Origin: an uncultured Clostridia bacterium
Lineage (GTDB): Bacteria; Bacillota; Clostridia; Christensenellales; Aristaeellaceae
Assembly: GCA_934615235.1 (NCBI GenBank)
Contig: CAKTTL010000005.1
Location: 1-55,004, forward strand
Direction: 5' to 3'
Length of the DNA: 55,004 nucleotides
The stretch's first letter is position 1. Each line of letters opens with the position of its first letter. A program made the position numbers and the translations under genes. Positions 14,411 through 22,705 of this stretch are shown piece by piece. The notes below the pieces were generated by a model, which saw only the letters and a list, made by a program, of their open reading frames with translations, made no database searches and was not told where the DNA came from.

Positions 14411-16753
14411 TTGAAGGAATGGCGGTGGCGGCAGGTGGCGCAGCGTTTTCGACAGGCCTGGTCGGGGATTGGATATACGGCAAAGCAGGAAGAGACGAGG
14501 GAGAATGTTCTGGAATGGGTGCGCGGACAGTGTACGGCGCGGGGCGGGCTGTCGCTGCTGGCGGCGTTCGCGGTTTCTCAGGCCGTGCTGCCGTTGGGCG
14601 CGACGGCGCTGAGCGTACCGTTCGTGGCGGCGCTGGCGATGCTGGGAAAACCGGCGCTTCCGGCGGTGCTGGGCGGCGCGTTGGGGCTGCTGGCGCGCTG
14701 GCAGCCGATCACGCTGGCGAGCGGCTGGCCGCTGATGGCGTGCGTGTTGCTTTTGTGTATTGTTCGCGGCGAATGGAACTGGAAGCCGTTGAAGGTGGCG
14801 TTGGCGGCCGCGGCGTGCATGGCGCTGCCGCTTCCGCTGGCCGTGCGCCATCCGGATACGCTGGCGGCGTTCCTGTCCGGGACGATTGCGGCGGGCGTGC
14901 TTACGCCCGTTTTCGCGCGGGCGCTGCTGGCGCTGAACCTGCCCGATCAGGCGCTTTCCTCGGACGATAAGCTCTGCCTGCTGCTCCTGTGCGCGTCGGT
15001 TTCAATGGGACTGGAATGGGTGCGCGTGCGCGGGTGCAGCCTGGGCGGGATGCTCGCCGCGCTGTGCGTGCTGGCAGCGGGATATTGCGCGGGGCCGGGG
15101 CTTGCGGCGGCCGCGGGCGTGCTGCTGGGGCTTTTGCAGGCGTTTTCGGGCGGGCAGCCGTGGGGGATGCTGTATTTATGCGCGCTGGGCGCGCTGGCGG
15201 GGCTGCCGGGAAGCGGCGCGCGCTGGCTGTGTGCGGCGGGCGCGGGCCTGGGCGTGAGCGCGCTGGTGCTGCTGGCCTCCGGGCTGGAAGGCGTGGCGCT
15301 GCAGCTGCCGCCGATTCTGCTGGCGGCGCTCGTATTTGCAGTGCTGCCGCAGACGTGGCTCGACGCGCTTCGGGGGCTGCTGCAGCCGCAGGCGCGGTTT
15401 CTCTCAGGCGGCGCTTGCGCCGCGATGACATACGTGCTGCGCGAACGCGCCCGCGCGCTTTCGGATATGACGCGGCTTCTGCCCGCACAGGCGGCGGAAG
15501 AGGAGATGCCGCCCGTCGAGCTGCTTGCCTGTCGCCTGTGTACGGGGTGCGAGCGGCAGCGCGAATGCTGGGACGCGCGGCGCGAGGAATCGCTGCGGCT
15601 GATGGACGGCGCGCTTACCGCGTGCGCCGGGCGCGAGGGACGCGGCGCGGAGGAGGCTGTGCGGCGCGCGGTGCAGGCGTTCGGCTGCCTGCGCGGGGCG
15701 GAAATGTATCCGCTGGCCGCGGCGCTGGTGGGGCAAAACGCGCAGCAGGAACAGGACAGGGCGCGGCTGAACGAGAATCGCGCCTGGATCGCCGAACAGC
15801 TGGACGCGCAGGCGCGCACGCTCTTTTCCGTCTGCGAACAGATCGAGGGAGAGGACGGAACGGCGCTGCGGGCGCGGGAGGCCGTCTGCACTGCGATGCC
15901 CGCGCTGCGCGGCCGACCGGACGCGCTGAGCGTATGCGTGCTGGACGGGCGGCTGCACATATGGCTGAACGTCGCATGCGAGAGCGAAACGAAGACGGCG
16001 CGGCTGGAAACCGCGCTGGGCGCGGCCGTGGGCGCGAAGATGGAATGCCTGCGCAGGGGCGAGGAATGGATGCTGTTCAGCGAAAAGCCGGCGCTGCGCG
16101 TTGCCGTGGGACGCGCGTGCGCGACGGCAGCAGGCGAACAGGTCTCGGGCGACGGCTCGGCGTGGGAACGACTGTCGGCGGGAAAATATCTGCTGGCCGT
16201 CAGCGATGGAATGGGCTCGGGCCGCGAGGCGAACCGCGAGAGCCGCGCGGCGCTGGAGCTGCTGTTGCGCGCGCTGCGCGCAGGATATAGCCGCCGCGAC
16301 GCGCTGCGTCTGGTCAACGGCATGCTGGAGGCCTGCCGTGGGGGCGAAACGTTTGCGACGATGGATCTGTGCGTGGCGGAGCTGGACAGCGGAGAGGTCA
16401 ACTTTGAAAAGCTGAGCGCATGCCCGTCCTATCTGCTGAGGGGAGGACGCTGCCGCCGCATCGGGGGCGACGCGCTGCCGCTGGGAATCGTCGGGGCGGC
16501 GACGCCGCGCAGGCTGTCGGCGCGGCTGCAGCCGGGCGATCTGCTGCTGATGGTGACCGACGGCGTGGTGGACGCTTTCGGCCGCGACGACGCGGCCTTC
16601 CTGCGCGCGCTGGGCGGCATGGCTCCGCGCGATGAGGAGGCCGATCCGCAGCAGGTGGCCGATACGCTTCTGCAGCGCGCGCTGCAGCGGGTGAAAAACA
16701 CGCCGCCGGACGATATGACCGTGCTGGCGGCAAGAGTGGAAAGCAACGAGTAA
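14411..16753 (+). CDS. spoIIE: Stage II sporulation protein E, PP2C phosphatase
   Basis: A 780-residue SpoIIE, slightly shorter than the Bacillus protein. About ten hydrophobic segments occupy residues 40-330, followed by a cysteine-containing linker (LLACRLCTGCERQRECW, about 367-383) and a C-terminal PP2C phosphatase domain with SDGMGSGREAN, ATMDLCVAELD, LLMVTDGVVDAFG and PPDDMTVLA. Family knowledge: SpoIIE dephosphorylates the anti-anti-sigma factor SpoIIAA, activating sigma-F in the forespore, and binds FtsZ at the polar septum. The TTG start at 14411 is uncertain: its ribosome site is poor and the possible -10 box is very close. An ATG at 14419 is out of frame. Confidence 0.93.
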   Translation: MKEWRWRQVAQRFRQAWSGIGYTAKQEETRENVLEWVRGQCTARGGLSLLAAFAVSQAVLPLGATALSVPFVAALAMLGKPALPAVLGGALGLLARWQPITLASGWPLMACVLLLCIVRGEWNWKPLKVALAAAACMALPLPLAVRHPDTLAAFLSGTIAAGVLTPVFARALLALNLPDQALSSDDKLCLLLLCASVSMGLEWVRVRGCSLGGMLAALCVLAAGYCAGPGLAAAAGVLLGLLQAFSGGQPWGMLYLCALGALAGLPGSGARWLCAAGAGLGVSALVLLASGLEGVALQLPPILLAALVFAVLPQTWLDALRGLLQPQARFLSGGACAAMTYVLRERARALSDMTRLLPAQAAEEEMPPVELLACRLCTGCERQRECWDARREESLRLMDGALTACAGREGRGAEEAVRRAVQAFGCLRGAEMYPLAAALVGQNAQQEQDRARLNENRAWIAEQLDAQARTLFSVCEQIEGEDGTALRAREAVCTAMPALRGRPDALSVCVLDGRLHIWLNVACESETKTARLETALGAAVGAKMECLRRGEEWMLFSEKPALRVAVGRACATAAGEQVSGDGSAWERLSAGKYLLAVSDGMGSGREANRESRAALELLLRALRAGYSRRDALRLVNGMLEACRGGETFATMDLCVAELDSGEVNFEKLSACPSYLLRGGRCRRIGGDALPLGIVGAATPRRLSARLQPGDLLLMVTDGVVDAFGRDDAAFLRALGGMAPRDEEADPQQVADTLLQRALQRVKNTPPDDMTVLAARVESNE

Positions 16754-16778
16754 AGCAGAAAGCGCGCTGAGAAACGTG

Positions 16779-16820
16779 AAAAGCGGCAAGTTCCGAGTTT
16801 CGGAAAGACTTGCCGTTTTT
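16779..16820 (+). terminator. Terminator of spoIIE
   Basis: CGGCAAG (16784-16790) pairs with CTTGCCG (16809-16815), with an inner TTCCGA/TCGGAA stem and a TTTTT tail, 26 bases after the stop codon. Confidence 0.85.
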
Positions 16821-16907
16821 GCGCTGATAAAGGCGAGGAAGCCCATATCAGCGAAGAATGTGGGAAAAAAGCGCGGCGGTTTATAACCGTATTTTCGGCT
16901 AACCCAA

Positions 16908-17006
16908 GCCGTCCGCCCCTCCCTCCGAGGGGCGGACGGCGGAAAGCGGCTTTCTTCGGAGGGGGTGCGGGGGAACCCTTCTTTCTCCAGAAAGAAGGGT
17001 TCCCCC
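16908..17006 (+). repeat. Modular hairpin repeat, copy D
   Basis: First hairpin GCCGTCCGCCCCTC...(16908-16940), tag GCGGCTTTCTT, and core palindrome (16969-17006) with GGGGGAACCC arms around TTCTTTCTCCAGAAAGAA. It lies immediately before the AT-rich edge of the DnaA-box cluster. Confidence 0.88.
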
Positions 17007-17034
17007 CCAAAAACCCCGCCAAACCCCCGCCTCC

Positions 17035-17300
17035 CTATACATGGGTATGCATGTATATCGTTATAAATGCGTCATAATTTGTTAACATCTTGTCCACGGG
17101 GCGGAAAAATCTTCCACCCCAGGGGATAAGTGGTGTGGATAAGTCGTTGATAACGTGGAAAAGTGGGCGAATGATTGAAGAAAGGTTGTGGATAACTCTG
17201 TTGATATGTGGAAAACCCGACCAAAGTCCTTTCACAGGCTTGTCCACAGACTTTGGTTTGTTCCTGTGGAAAAGGCATGTCTTTTCCACTGAGTTCATAG
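17035..17300. other. DnaA-box cluster with adjacent AT-rich region: candidate oriC
   Basis: Two perfect DnaA boxes (TGTGGATAA at 17134-17142 and 17187-17195). Single-mismatch boxes lie at 17207-17215, 17240-17248 and 17265-17273. Two-mismatch boxes lie at 17090-17098, 17121-17129, 17145-17153, 17154-17162 and 17282-17290. The left flank (17035-17090) is strikingly AT-rich in a GC-rich genome and could be the unwinding element. No reading frame is present. The region lies between spoIIE and cwlD, about 15 kb from dnaA. It could instead be a DnaA-binding regulatory site. Confidence 0.65.
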
Positions 17301-17332
17301 TCTGAAACCAGATGAAAGGGGGCGGCAGGTTT

Positions 17333-18076
17333 ATGAGACGGCATGCATATACCCATATTTTGCACAGCGTATGCGCAGTGGTCATGGTTCTTGCTCTCGC
17401 GCTGATGATCGCGCCGGCGCAGGACGAAGAAGCGCCTGTTTCCGCCGCCGTGCCGCAGACGCTGGAAGGCCGCGTGATCGCCGTGGATGCGGGACACGGC
17501 GGATACGACGGCGGCGCGCGCGCGCCGGGCGGCCGGTGGGAGAAAGAGTATAACCTGCGCGTGGCAAAGCTTTTGCAGCAGGCGCTGGAGGCGCGCGGCG
17601 CGCAGGTTGTGATGACGCGCGAAGGCGACTATGCGCTGTGCGATAAAAACCCGCCGATTCGGAAGAAGCGGCAGGATATGGAGCGCCGCGCCGCTCTTGT
17701 GCTCGACGCGGGCGCGGAACTGCTGGTGAGCATCCATATGAACGAGTATCGGGATAAGAGCCAGTCCGGGCCGCAGGTTTTCTGCCGCGGGGACTGCCCC
17801 GCCGGACGGCAGCTTGCCGAAACGCTGCAGGCGGCCATGATTGAGGCGCTTGCGCCGAAAAAAGAAAGAACGGCCGCGGCCGGGGATTTTTATATTCTGT
17901 CGCTGGGCATTCCGTCCGCGCTGGTGGAGTGCGGGTTTTTGTCGAACGCGGCGGAGGAAGCGCTTTTGCGGCAGGAGGCGTACTGCGGGCGCGTGGCGGA
18001 GGCCGTAGCGAAGGGGATCGAGGATTATTTCGCGCTGGACGCGCGGGAGGAGGCCGCGCCGCGGGAGGCGCGATAA
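17333..18076 (+). CDS. cwlD: N-acetylmuramoyl-L-alanine amidase, CwlD-like
   Basis: A 247-residue Amidase_3 protein with one N-terminal membrane helix (VCAVVMVLALALMIA). The zinc-amidase landmarks are IAVDAGHGGYDGG, the glutamate in KEYNL, VSIHMN and the catalytic glutamate in SALVECGFLSN. CwlD trims peptide side chains from spore cortex peptidoglycan so that muramic-delta-lactam can form. The presence of spoIIE nearby supports a sporulation role. The ATG at 17333 is preferred over one 21 bases upstream because AAAGGGGG lies just before it. Its promoter would fall within the DnaA-box region; CATAGTCT near 17296 resembles a sigma-E -10 element, but weakly. Confidence 0.88.
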   Translation: MRRHAYTHILHSVCAVVMVLALALMIAPAQDEEAPVSAAVPQTLEGRVIAVDAGHGGYDGGARAPGGRWEKEYNLRVAKLLQQALEARGAQVVMTREGDYALCDKNPPIRKKRQDMERRAALVLDAGAELLVSIHMNEYRDKSQSGPQVFCRGDCPAGRQLAETLQAAMIEALAPKKERTAAAGDFYILSLGIPSALVECGFLSNAAEEALLRQEAYCGRVAEAVAKGIEDYFALDAREEAAPREAR

Positions 18077-18102
18077 AAAAACCGCCTCACAGCGTGAGGC
18101 GG
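18074..18102 (-). terminator. Terminator of the sdaAB-sdaAA-PAP2-flavin protein operon
   Basis: CCGCCTCAC (18082-18090) pairs with GTGAGGCGG (18094-18102). The A-run at 18075-18081 becomes a U-run when read leftward, so it ends the minus-strand operon. The element overlaps the cwlD stop codon. Confidence 0.82.
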
Positions 18103-18113
18103 ATAAGGAACCG

Positions 18114-18542
18114 TTATTTTGTAAAATCGATCTCGTACCGCGTGCCGTGAGAGAGGAGCACGCCGTCGGTCAGCGCGATTTTGAGGATGATGCAGTTTTC
18201 ATCGGCGAAATTGTTGTGGCCGTTGTCGATCCAGCCGGCGAAGGCCTCGCGCAGCCGGCGCGCGATCGCCGCGTTTTCCGGGCGGCTGAACCAGCCGAGG
18301 CTCTCGCCCCGGCCATGCGCGGTGAACCATTCCCCCGCGATGGCGCAGACGGGATTGCTCCGCAGCTGCTTCATTTTGTTGGAAAGGGCGTAGGTGATGA
18401 CGTAGAACGCGCCGTCCTCATAGTACGCGTTGACGCTGCGGACGAAGGGAACGTTGTTTTCCGACGTGGCGAGCGGGAGAACGGTATCTCTGCCGAAGCG
18501 CTCGGCCATGATCTGCGCGGCTTGCGCGGTCAGCTTTTGCAT
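18114..18542 (-). CDS. Pyridoxamine 5'-phosphate oxidase-family flavin protein
   Basis: A 142-residue protein of the split-barrel flavin-binding fold related to pyridoxamine 5'-phosphate oxidase. Recognisable features are LPLATSENNVPFVRSVNAYYEDGAFYV, NKMKQLRSNPVCAI and the C-terminal LLSHGTRYEIDF. Members bind FMN, F420 or haem and often act as general reductases; the substrate is unknown. It is too short to be PdxH itself. AGGAGG lies six bases before the ATG. Last gene of a minus-strand operon, ten bases after the PAP2-like gene. Confidence 0.82.
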   Translation of the reverse strand: MQKLTAQAAQIMAERFGRDTVLPLATSENNVPFVRSVNAYYEDGAFYVITYALSNKMKQLRSNPVCAIAGEWFTAHGRGESLGWFSRPENAAIARRLREAFAGWIDNGHNNFADENCIILKIALTDGVLLSHGTRYEIDFTK

Positions 18543-18552
18543 GGAAACCTCC

Positions 18553-19218
18553 TTATTTGCGGCGTTTCGCGTCGCGCAGGGCGGGGATGCCGCGTCTGCC
18601 GTAGACCGCGAACCACAGCGGCACGCATACCGCCAGCGCCGCGAACACGTCCAGCGCGGAGTGCTGCTTGATAAATACCGTCGAGAGCGTGATCAGCGCG
18701 GCGAGAAGACAGACGAGCGGCAGCGCCCATTTGCGCCGCCTTGCGGCCGGGCTGTACGCGCACGCGAACGCGACGGCGACCGCGCCGATTACGTGTACGC
18801 TCGGCAGGACGTTCGTGTTCGTATCCGTCGCGTAGAGCGCGCGGACAAGCGCCGCCGCCAGCCCCTTGCCCGGCACGGGATCGGGCCGCAGGTTCTGGCA
18901 GTTGGGAAAAACGATGCAGACGAAGACCGCGAGGGAAAAGCTCAGCATGATCGACACAAGATAGCGCCGGTACGTTTCCGGTTCGTTCAAAAGCCAGTAA
19001 ACGCCCGGCACGACCAGATACGGGAACCACAGCACATAAAACCATACGAACTGCGCGCGGAAGGGAATCTGATCGTCCAGCGGAATCCAGCTGGGCCAGT
19101 ACACGCGATCGGCGGGCATGAAGCGCTCGATGATCCAGAAGGCGAGCAGGTAAACCGGGACATAGAGGGCGTAATACCAGTACGGGTTTGCAGTGATCCG
19201 CTTCCAAAGCGTCTTCAT
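18553..19218 (-). CDS. PAP2-superfamily membrane phosphatase-like protein
   Basis: A 221-residue membrane protein with about six helices. PAP2-type catalytic motifs are visible late in the sequence: LPSVHVIGA and STVFIKQHSALDVFAA, where the histidines and aspartate would form the active site. The N-terminal PAP2 motif (KxxxxxxRP) is not obvious, which is common in the inositol-phosphorylceramide-synthase-like branch. It probably acts on a lipid phosphate or transfers a head group. The ATG overlaps the sdaAA stop codon by four bases. No functional link to serine breakdown is evident. Confidence 0.8.
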   Translation of the reverse strand: MKTLWKRITANPYWYYALYVPVYLLAFWIIERFMPADRVYWPSWIPLDDQIPFRAQFVWFYVLWFPYLVVPGVYWLLNEPETYRRYLVSIMLSFSLAVFVCIVFPNCQNLRPDPVPGKGLAAALVRALYATDTNTNVLPSVHVIGAVAVAFACAYSPAARRRKWALPLVCLLAALITLSTVFIKQHSALDVFAALAVCVPLWFAVYGRRGIPALRDAKRRK

Positions 19219-20051
19219 TCGAACCTCACCCGGCAGGCCGCGCAGCCGCCCTCGCCCGTTTCCCGCAGGGACGCGGGCATCGCGTCGCCGACGGTTTTCA
19301 TCGCGTCGATTACGTCGTCCGCGTCGAGCGGGCAGGCCACGCCGCTCAGCGCAAGGTCCGCGGCTGTCAGCGCGTTAGCAACGCCCGAGACGTTGCGATA
19401 CACGCACGGCACCTCGACCAGCCCGCGCACGGGGTCGCAGACAAGCCCCATCGAGGCCATCAGCGCGAAGGCCGCCGCGTCCGCCGCCGCCTGCGCGGGC
19501 GCGCCCGCCAGCTCGCACACGGCCGCCGCCGCCATCGCGGACGCGCTGCCGCATTCCGCCTGACAGCCGCCCTCCGCGCCGGAGATGCTTGCCCGCGTCG
19601 CGATTACGCCGCCGACGGCCGCGGCCGTAAACAGCGCGTCCACGAGCTGATCATCCGTGCAGCCGCGCGTTTCCTGCATTGTCAGAAGCGCCGCGGGCAG
19701 GATGCCGCACGCGCCCGCCGTCGGCGCGGCGACGATTTTGCCCATGCACGCGTTGCACTCGGCCACCGACAGCGCGCGCGCGATGGCGCGCCCCATGACC
19801 GGGCCGCTCGCAGCGTTTTCCGCGTGCGCAAAAAGCCTGATCGCGCCGCCGCCCGTCAGGCCGGACATCGAGCGGCGGCCGGGGGTCAGCCCGTCCTCGC
19901 TCGATTCGCGCATCACCTGCAGCGCCTGGCGCATACGCTCCACTTGAGATGCTATTTCGGAATGATTCTGGCTTGCTTGCTCCTCTTTTGCCGCCTGAGC
20001 GATGCTGCCGCTTCCTGCGGCCTCCACAAGCTCTTTCATGGATCCAAACAT
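19215..20051 (-). CDS. sdaAA: L-serine dehydratase, Fe-S type, alpha subunit
   Basis: A 278-residue alpha chain of the two-subunit [4Fe-4S] L-serine dehydratase, which deaminates L-serine to pyruvate and ammonia. Cysteines expected to hold the cluster appear in CNACMGK, CQAECGSA and VCDPVRG, with APTAGACGILPAALL and SISGAEGGCQ as family signatures. It begins four bases after the beta-subunit gene, with an AGAGG site inside the end of that gene. The oxygen-sensitive cluster suits an anaerobe. Length is close to the usual 290. Confidence 0.95.
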   Translation of the reverse strand: MFGSMKELVEAAGSGSIAQAAKEEQASQNHSEIASQVERMRQALQVMRESSEDGLTPGRRSMSGLTGGGAIRLFAHAENAASGPVMGRAIARALSVAECNACMGKIVAAPTAGACGILPAALLTMQETRGCTDDQLVDALFTAAAVGGVIATRASISGAEGGCQAECGSASAMAAAAVCELAGAPAQAAADAAAFALMASMGLVCDPVRGLVEVPCVYRNVSGVANALTAADLALSGVACPLDADDVIDAMKTVGDAMPASLRETGEGGCAACRVRFE

Positions 20052-20055
20052 TGCG

Positions 20056-20715
20056 TTACCTCTTTTTCAGCAGCGTTACGTCGTAAATGCCGCGAATCTG
20101 CCGGAGCGATTCGACGATTGCGTCGCCGGGAAGCTTGTCCAGCTCGAGCGCCATAATCGCGTCGCCGCCCTCTTCCTTGCGGAAAACGCGCATCGTGGCG
20201 ATGTTTACATCCGCCTCGGCCAGGCGGCCGGTGACGCGCGCAATCGCGCCCGGCGCGTCGTGATGGCGGATGATGAGCGTGTCCTCCTCGCCGGAGAAGT
20301 TCACCTCCAGGCCGTTGAGCTCCTGAATCATCACGCGCCCGCCGCCGACGCTGGCCGCGCGCACGGTGATCGATTTGCCGCTTGCCCCGGTGATATGCAG
20401 GACGACGGTGTTCGGGTGCGCTGCGCGCAGCGGAACGGGAGCGAAGCGCACCTGCATCCCCGCCGCGGCCGCCATGGAAAGCGCGTCGCGCAGGCGCGGG
20501 TCGTCCACGTTCATGCCCATCAGGCCGCCGACAAGCGCGCGGTCGGTGCCGTGCCCCTGATAGGTTTTTTCAAACGAGCCGTACAGGCCGATTTCGGCTC
20601 TTGCCGGCGTTTCGCCCAGCAGATCGCGCGCGACGCGGCCAATGCGCGCCGCTCCCGCCGTATGCGACGACGAGGGGCCGATCATCACCGGGCCGATAAT
20701 ATCAAAAAAATCCAC
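20056..20715 (-). CDS. sdaAB: L-serine dehydratase, Fe-S type, beta subunit
   Basis: A 219-residue beta chain, normal for the family. The N-terminal region has FFDIIGPVMIGPSSSHTAGAARIG and GSFEKTYQGHGTDRALVGG; residues from about 147 form an ACT domain (DTLIIRHHDAPGAIARV). The GTG at 20715 is chosen because GGGAGG lies seven bases upstream and the protein then begins exactly at the conserved DFFDI; an upstream extension has no ribosome site. First gene of the sdaAB-sdaAA-PAP2-flavin protein operon. Confidence 0.94.
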   Translation of the reverse strand: MDFFDIIGPVMIGPSSSHTAGAARIGRVARDLLGETPARAEIGLYGSFEKTYQGHGTDRALVGGLMGMNVDDPRLRDALSMAAAAGMQVRFAPVPLRAAHPNTVVLHITGASGKSITVRAASVGGGRVMIQELNGLEVNFSGEEDTLIIRHHDAPGAIARVTGRLAEADVNIATMRVFRKEEGGDAIMALELDKLPGDAIVESLRQIRGIYDVTLLKKR

Positions 20716-20788
20716 GAAGATTCCTCCCTCGCGAATAATGACGATGCCGTTATAATTTCCGCCCGCCGCAGGCGGAATCCTGCCGCGC

Positions 20789-20817
20789 TTGACAAAAAAG
20801 ATGGAAAGCGATACAAT
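20789..20817 (+). promoter_or_regulatory. Sigma-A promoter of the DUF445 gene
   Basis: TTGACA (20789-20794) and TACAAT (20812-20817) with a 17-base spacer, about 45 bases before the GTG at 20864. Confidence 0.85.
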
Positions 20818-20863
20818 GGTCAAAGTAAGTCAAATATTTCGCTGAAGGAGGGCTTTCCGAAAC

Positions 20864-21784
20864 GTGGGAGGCTTTAACTGGAGCTGGCTGATTGGTCCCG
20901 CCGCAGGCGCGCTGATCGGTTACATTACAAACGATATCGCCGTGCGGATGCTTTTGCGGCCTTACGAAGAAAAGCGGATTTTCGGCCGGCGCGTGCCGTT
21001 TACGCCCGGGCTGATCGCCAAAGAGCGCGGCCGCATCGCGCGCGCCATTCGCGAGGTGCTCGATTCGGAACTGCTCAGCGCCGAGGTGCTCGGCGACGCG
21101 CTGCTTTCGCCGCGGATGATGGCGCAGCTGGGCGAGGCGGCGGACGAAACCGTCGCGCGCCTGCGCGCAGAAGAAAACAGTCCCCGCGAACTGCTCTCTG
21201 CCCCGATGGGCGAGGAGCGCGTGGCGGCGCTGGAAAACCGCGCCTGCGTCGAGGCGCGGGAGTTCATTTTGAAAAAGGTGCTCGAAAGCGGGCTAGAAAA
21301 CCGGCTGGCCGAGCTGATTATGACGGAAGCCTCGGCGCGGCTGAATACTTCGCTGGGCATGCTCAAGGGGCTGCTGCTGGACGAACGGCGCGAGGCGCAG
21401 TATCAGCAGAAGCTGGCGCAGGCCATTCGCGAGGCGATGGAAAAGCAGGGCCCCGATCTGCTCGATCAGCTCATTGGCGACGCGATTCGCGAAACGATGA
21501 CGAAACCCGTGGCCGAGCTTGCCGCGCCGCTGCCGCTGGACGGCCTGCGCGACGCGCTTTTGCGCGAATACGAGAAGCTCGTCAAAACCCGGCTGGCCGG
21601 CGTTTTGCAGATGGTCAATCTCGGCGGCGTGGTGGAGGATAAGCTCAACGCCATTTCCATGGCCGAGCTGGAAAAGATGATCATGTCCGTGATGAAAAAG
21701 GAGCTGCGCGCGATCGTCTGGCTCGGCGCGCTGCTGGGTTTTTTCATGGGGATCGTGCAGACGTGCGTCAGCCTTCTTCTGTGA
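20864..21784 (+). CDS. DUF445-family membrane protein
   Basis: A 306-residue protein of the DUF445 (YheB-like) family. The N-terminal signature is clear: IGYITNDIAVRMLLRPYEEK, then GRRVPFTPGLIAKERGRIA. A long charged alpha-helical middle region follows, and a C-terminal hydrophobic helix (IVWLGALLGFFMGIVQTCVSLLL). In Bacillus, YheB-type proteins have been linked to the membrane or spore, but the biochemical role is unknown. GTG start with AAGGAGGG about 11 bases upstream. The 3' end overlaps the convergent patatin-like gene by 17 bases. Confidence 0.85.
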   Translation: MGGFNWSWLIGPAAGALIGYITNDIAVRMLLRPYEEKRIFGRRVPFTPGLIAKERGRIARAIREVLDSELLSAEVLGDALLSPRMMAQLGEAADETVARLRAEENSPRELLSAPMGEERVAALENRACVEAREFILKKVLESGLENRLAELIMTEASARLNTSLGMLKGLLLDERREAQYQQKLAQAIREAMEKQGPDLLDQLIGDAIRETMTKPVAELAAPLPLDGLRDALLREYEKLVKTRLAGVLQMVNLGGVVEDKLNAISMAELEKMIMSVMKKELRAIVWLGALLGFFMGIVQTCVSLLL

Positions 21785-22574
21785 CGATACAGGGAAAACG
21801 CAGAATCTTGCCGCGCGGGCGCGGCTCCTGCCGCCACAGCGCCGGGAGAGCGGCCGCCGCCGCGGCGTAACCTGTTTCAAAAAGCGCGTCCATCGCGCGT
21901 GTGTCGAGCACGCCGAAGGGCGCGCATTTGTTTTCCAGCGCGAGCGTCCAGTCCGCGTCCTGTGGCGGGACCGAAAGAAGCGTCGCCGCGCGAACGGCCT
22001 GCGCCTGTCTGCTGCGCTCGGCGCGCGTTTCCTCCGCGCCTACGACGCGCACGCACAGCACGCGTTCGGCTCCCAGCGCGCGCAGAAGCGCGGGCAAAAG
22101 CGCCCGCAGCATGCCGCCGCCCGCCAGCTGCCGGCCGCGCAGTTCCGCCGGCGGCAGCGCGCCGGGTACGGACATCGCCGCCAGCAGCGCTTCGCACAGC
22201 GCGGCCTGCCGGCTCCAGGGCCGCGGATCGGGCCGGAGAGGAAACTGCGAGGCGTAGACGCGCGCCGTGCCGGTTGAAAGATCGGCCGCGGGTACGGCGA
22301 GTCGCCACGAGCCGTAGATTTCGCCCGGAAAGCAGCTTTCCAGCGCCGAACGCAGCGCCAGCATGCGCACGCGGCCGCGCCGCGCGCAGCCCTTGAGCCG
22401 GGCGAGGCAGATCTCAGGCGGCAAAAGCAGCGCGCCCGCCGCCGCCGCGACCGCTCCCGCGCCGCAGCCGGCGAAGGCGTACGGCTCCACGCCCGCGCGC
22501 GCAAGCGCCCGCAGTACGCCCAGCTCCGCCGCGCATCGCGCGCCGCCTCCCTCAAACGCAACGCCCAGCCGCAT
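21768..22574 (-). CDS. Patatin-like protein lacking catalytic Ser and Asp
   Basis: A 268-residue patatin-fold protein. The glycine-rich oxyanion loop (AFEGGGARC, residues 6-14) is intact, but the nucleophile motif G-x-S-x-G reads GCGAG at 36-40, with glycine in place of serine. The D-G-G/A motif reads LAGGG, with alanine in place of aspartate. The frame is otherwise open and the ribosome site good (AAAGGAG eight bases before the ATG at 22574), so this looks like a maintained pseudoenzyme rather than a decayed gene. Residues are mainly Ala, Arg, Leu and Pro. It may bind lipid without cleaving it. Confidence 0.78.
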   Translation of the reverse strand: MRLGVAFEGGGARCAAELGVLRALARAGVEPYAFAGCGAGAVAAAAGALLLPPEICLARLKGCARRGRVRMLALRSALESCFPGEIYGSWRLAVPAADLSTGTARVYASQFPLRPDPRPWSRQAALCEALLAAMSVPGALPPAELRGRQLAGGGMLRALLPALLRALGAERVLCVRVVGAEETRAERSRQAQAVRAATLLSVPPQDADWTLALENKCAPFGVLDTRAMDALFETGYAAAAAALPALWRQEPRPRGKILRFPCIVTEEG

Positions 22575-22636
22575 GCATTTCACTCCTTTGTAAGACCAGC
22601 ATATGCGTGAACGGGCGGGAAAATCACGCGCGCGGC

Positions 22637-22665
22637 TTGCATTATGGCGGGGAATGACTTATAAT
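22637..22665 (+). promoter_or_regulatory. Promoter of the class II aldolase-like gene
   Basis: TTGCAT (22637-22642) and TATAAT (22660-22665) with a 17-base spacer; the start codon is 40 bases downstream. Confidence 0.8.
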
Positions 22666-22705
22666 TTTCGGGGTAGAATGAAGGAAATAAATGGAGGGTT
22701 TCACT

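Noticed and set aside
14419..14970. An ATG at 14419 as the spoIIE start
   Set aside because: It lies in a different frame from the SpoIIE coding sequence.
21768..22574. Patatin-like gene as a decayed pseudogene
   Set aside because: The frame is open over the full length with a good ribosome site; loss of catalytic residues alone does not show decay.
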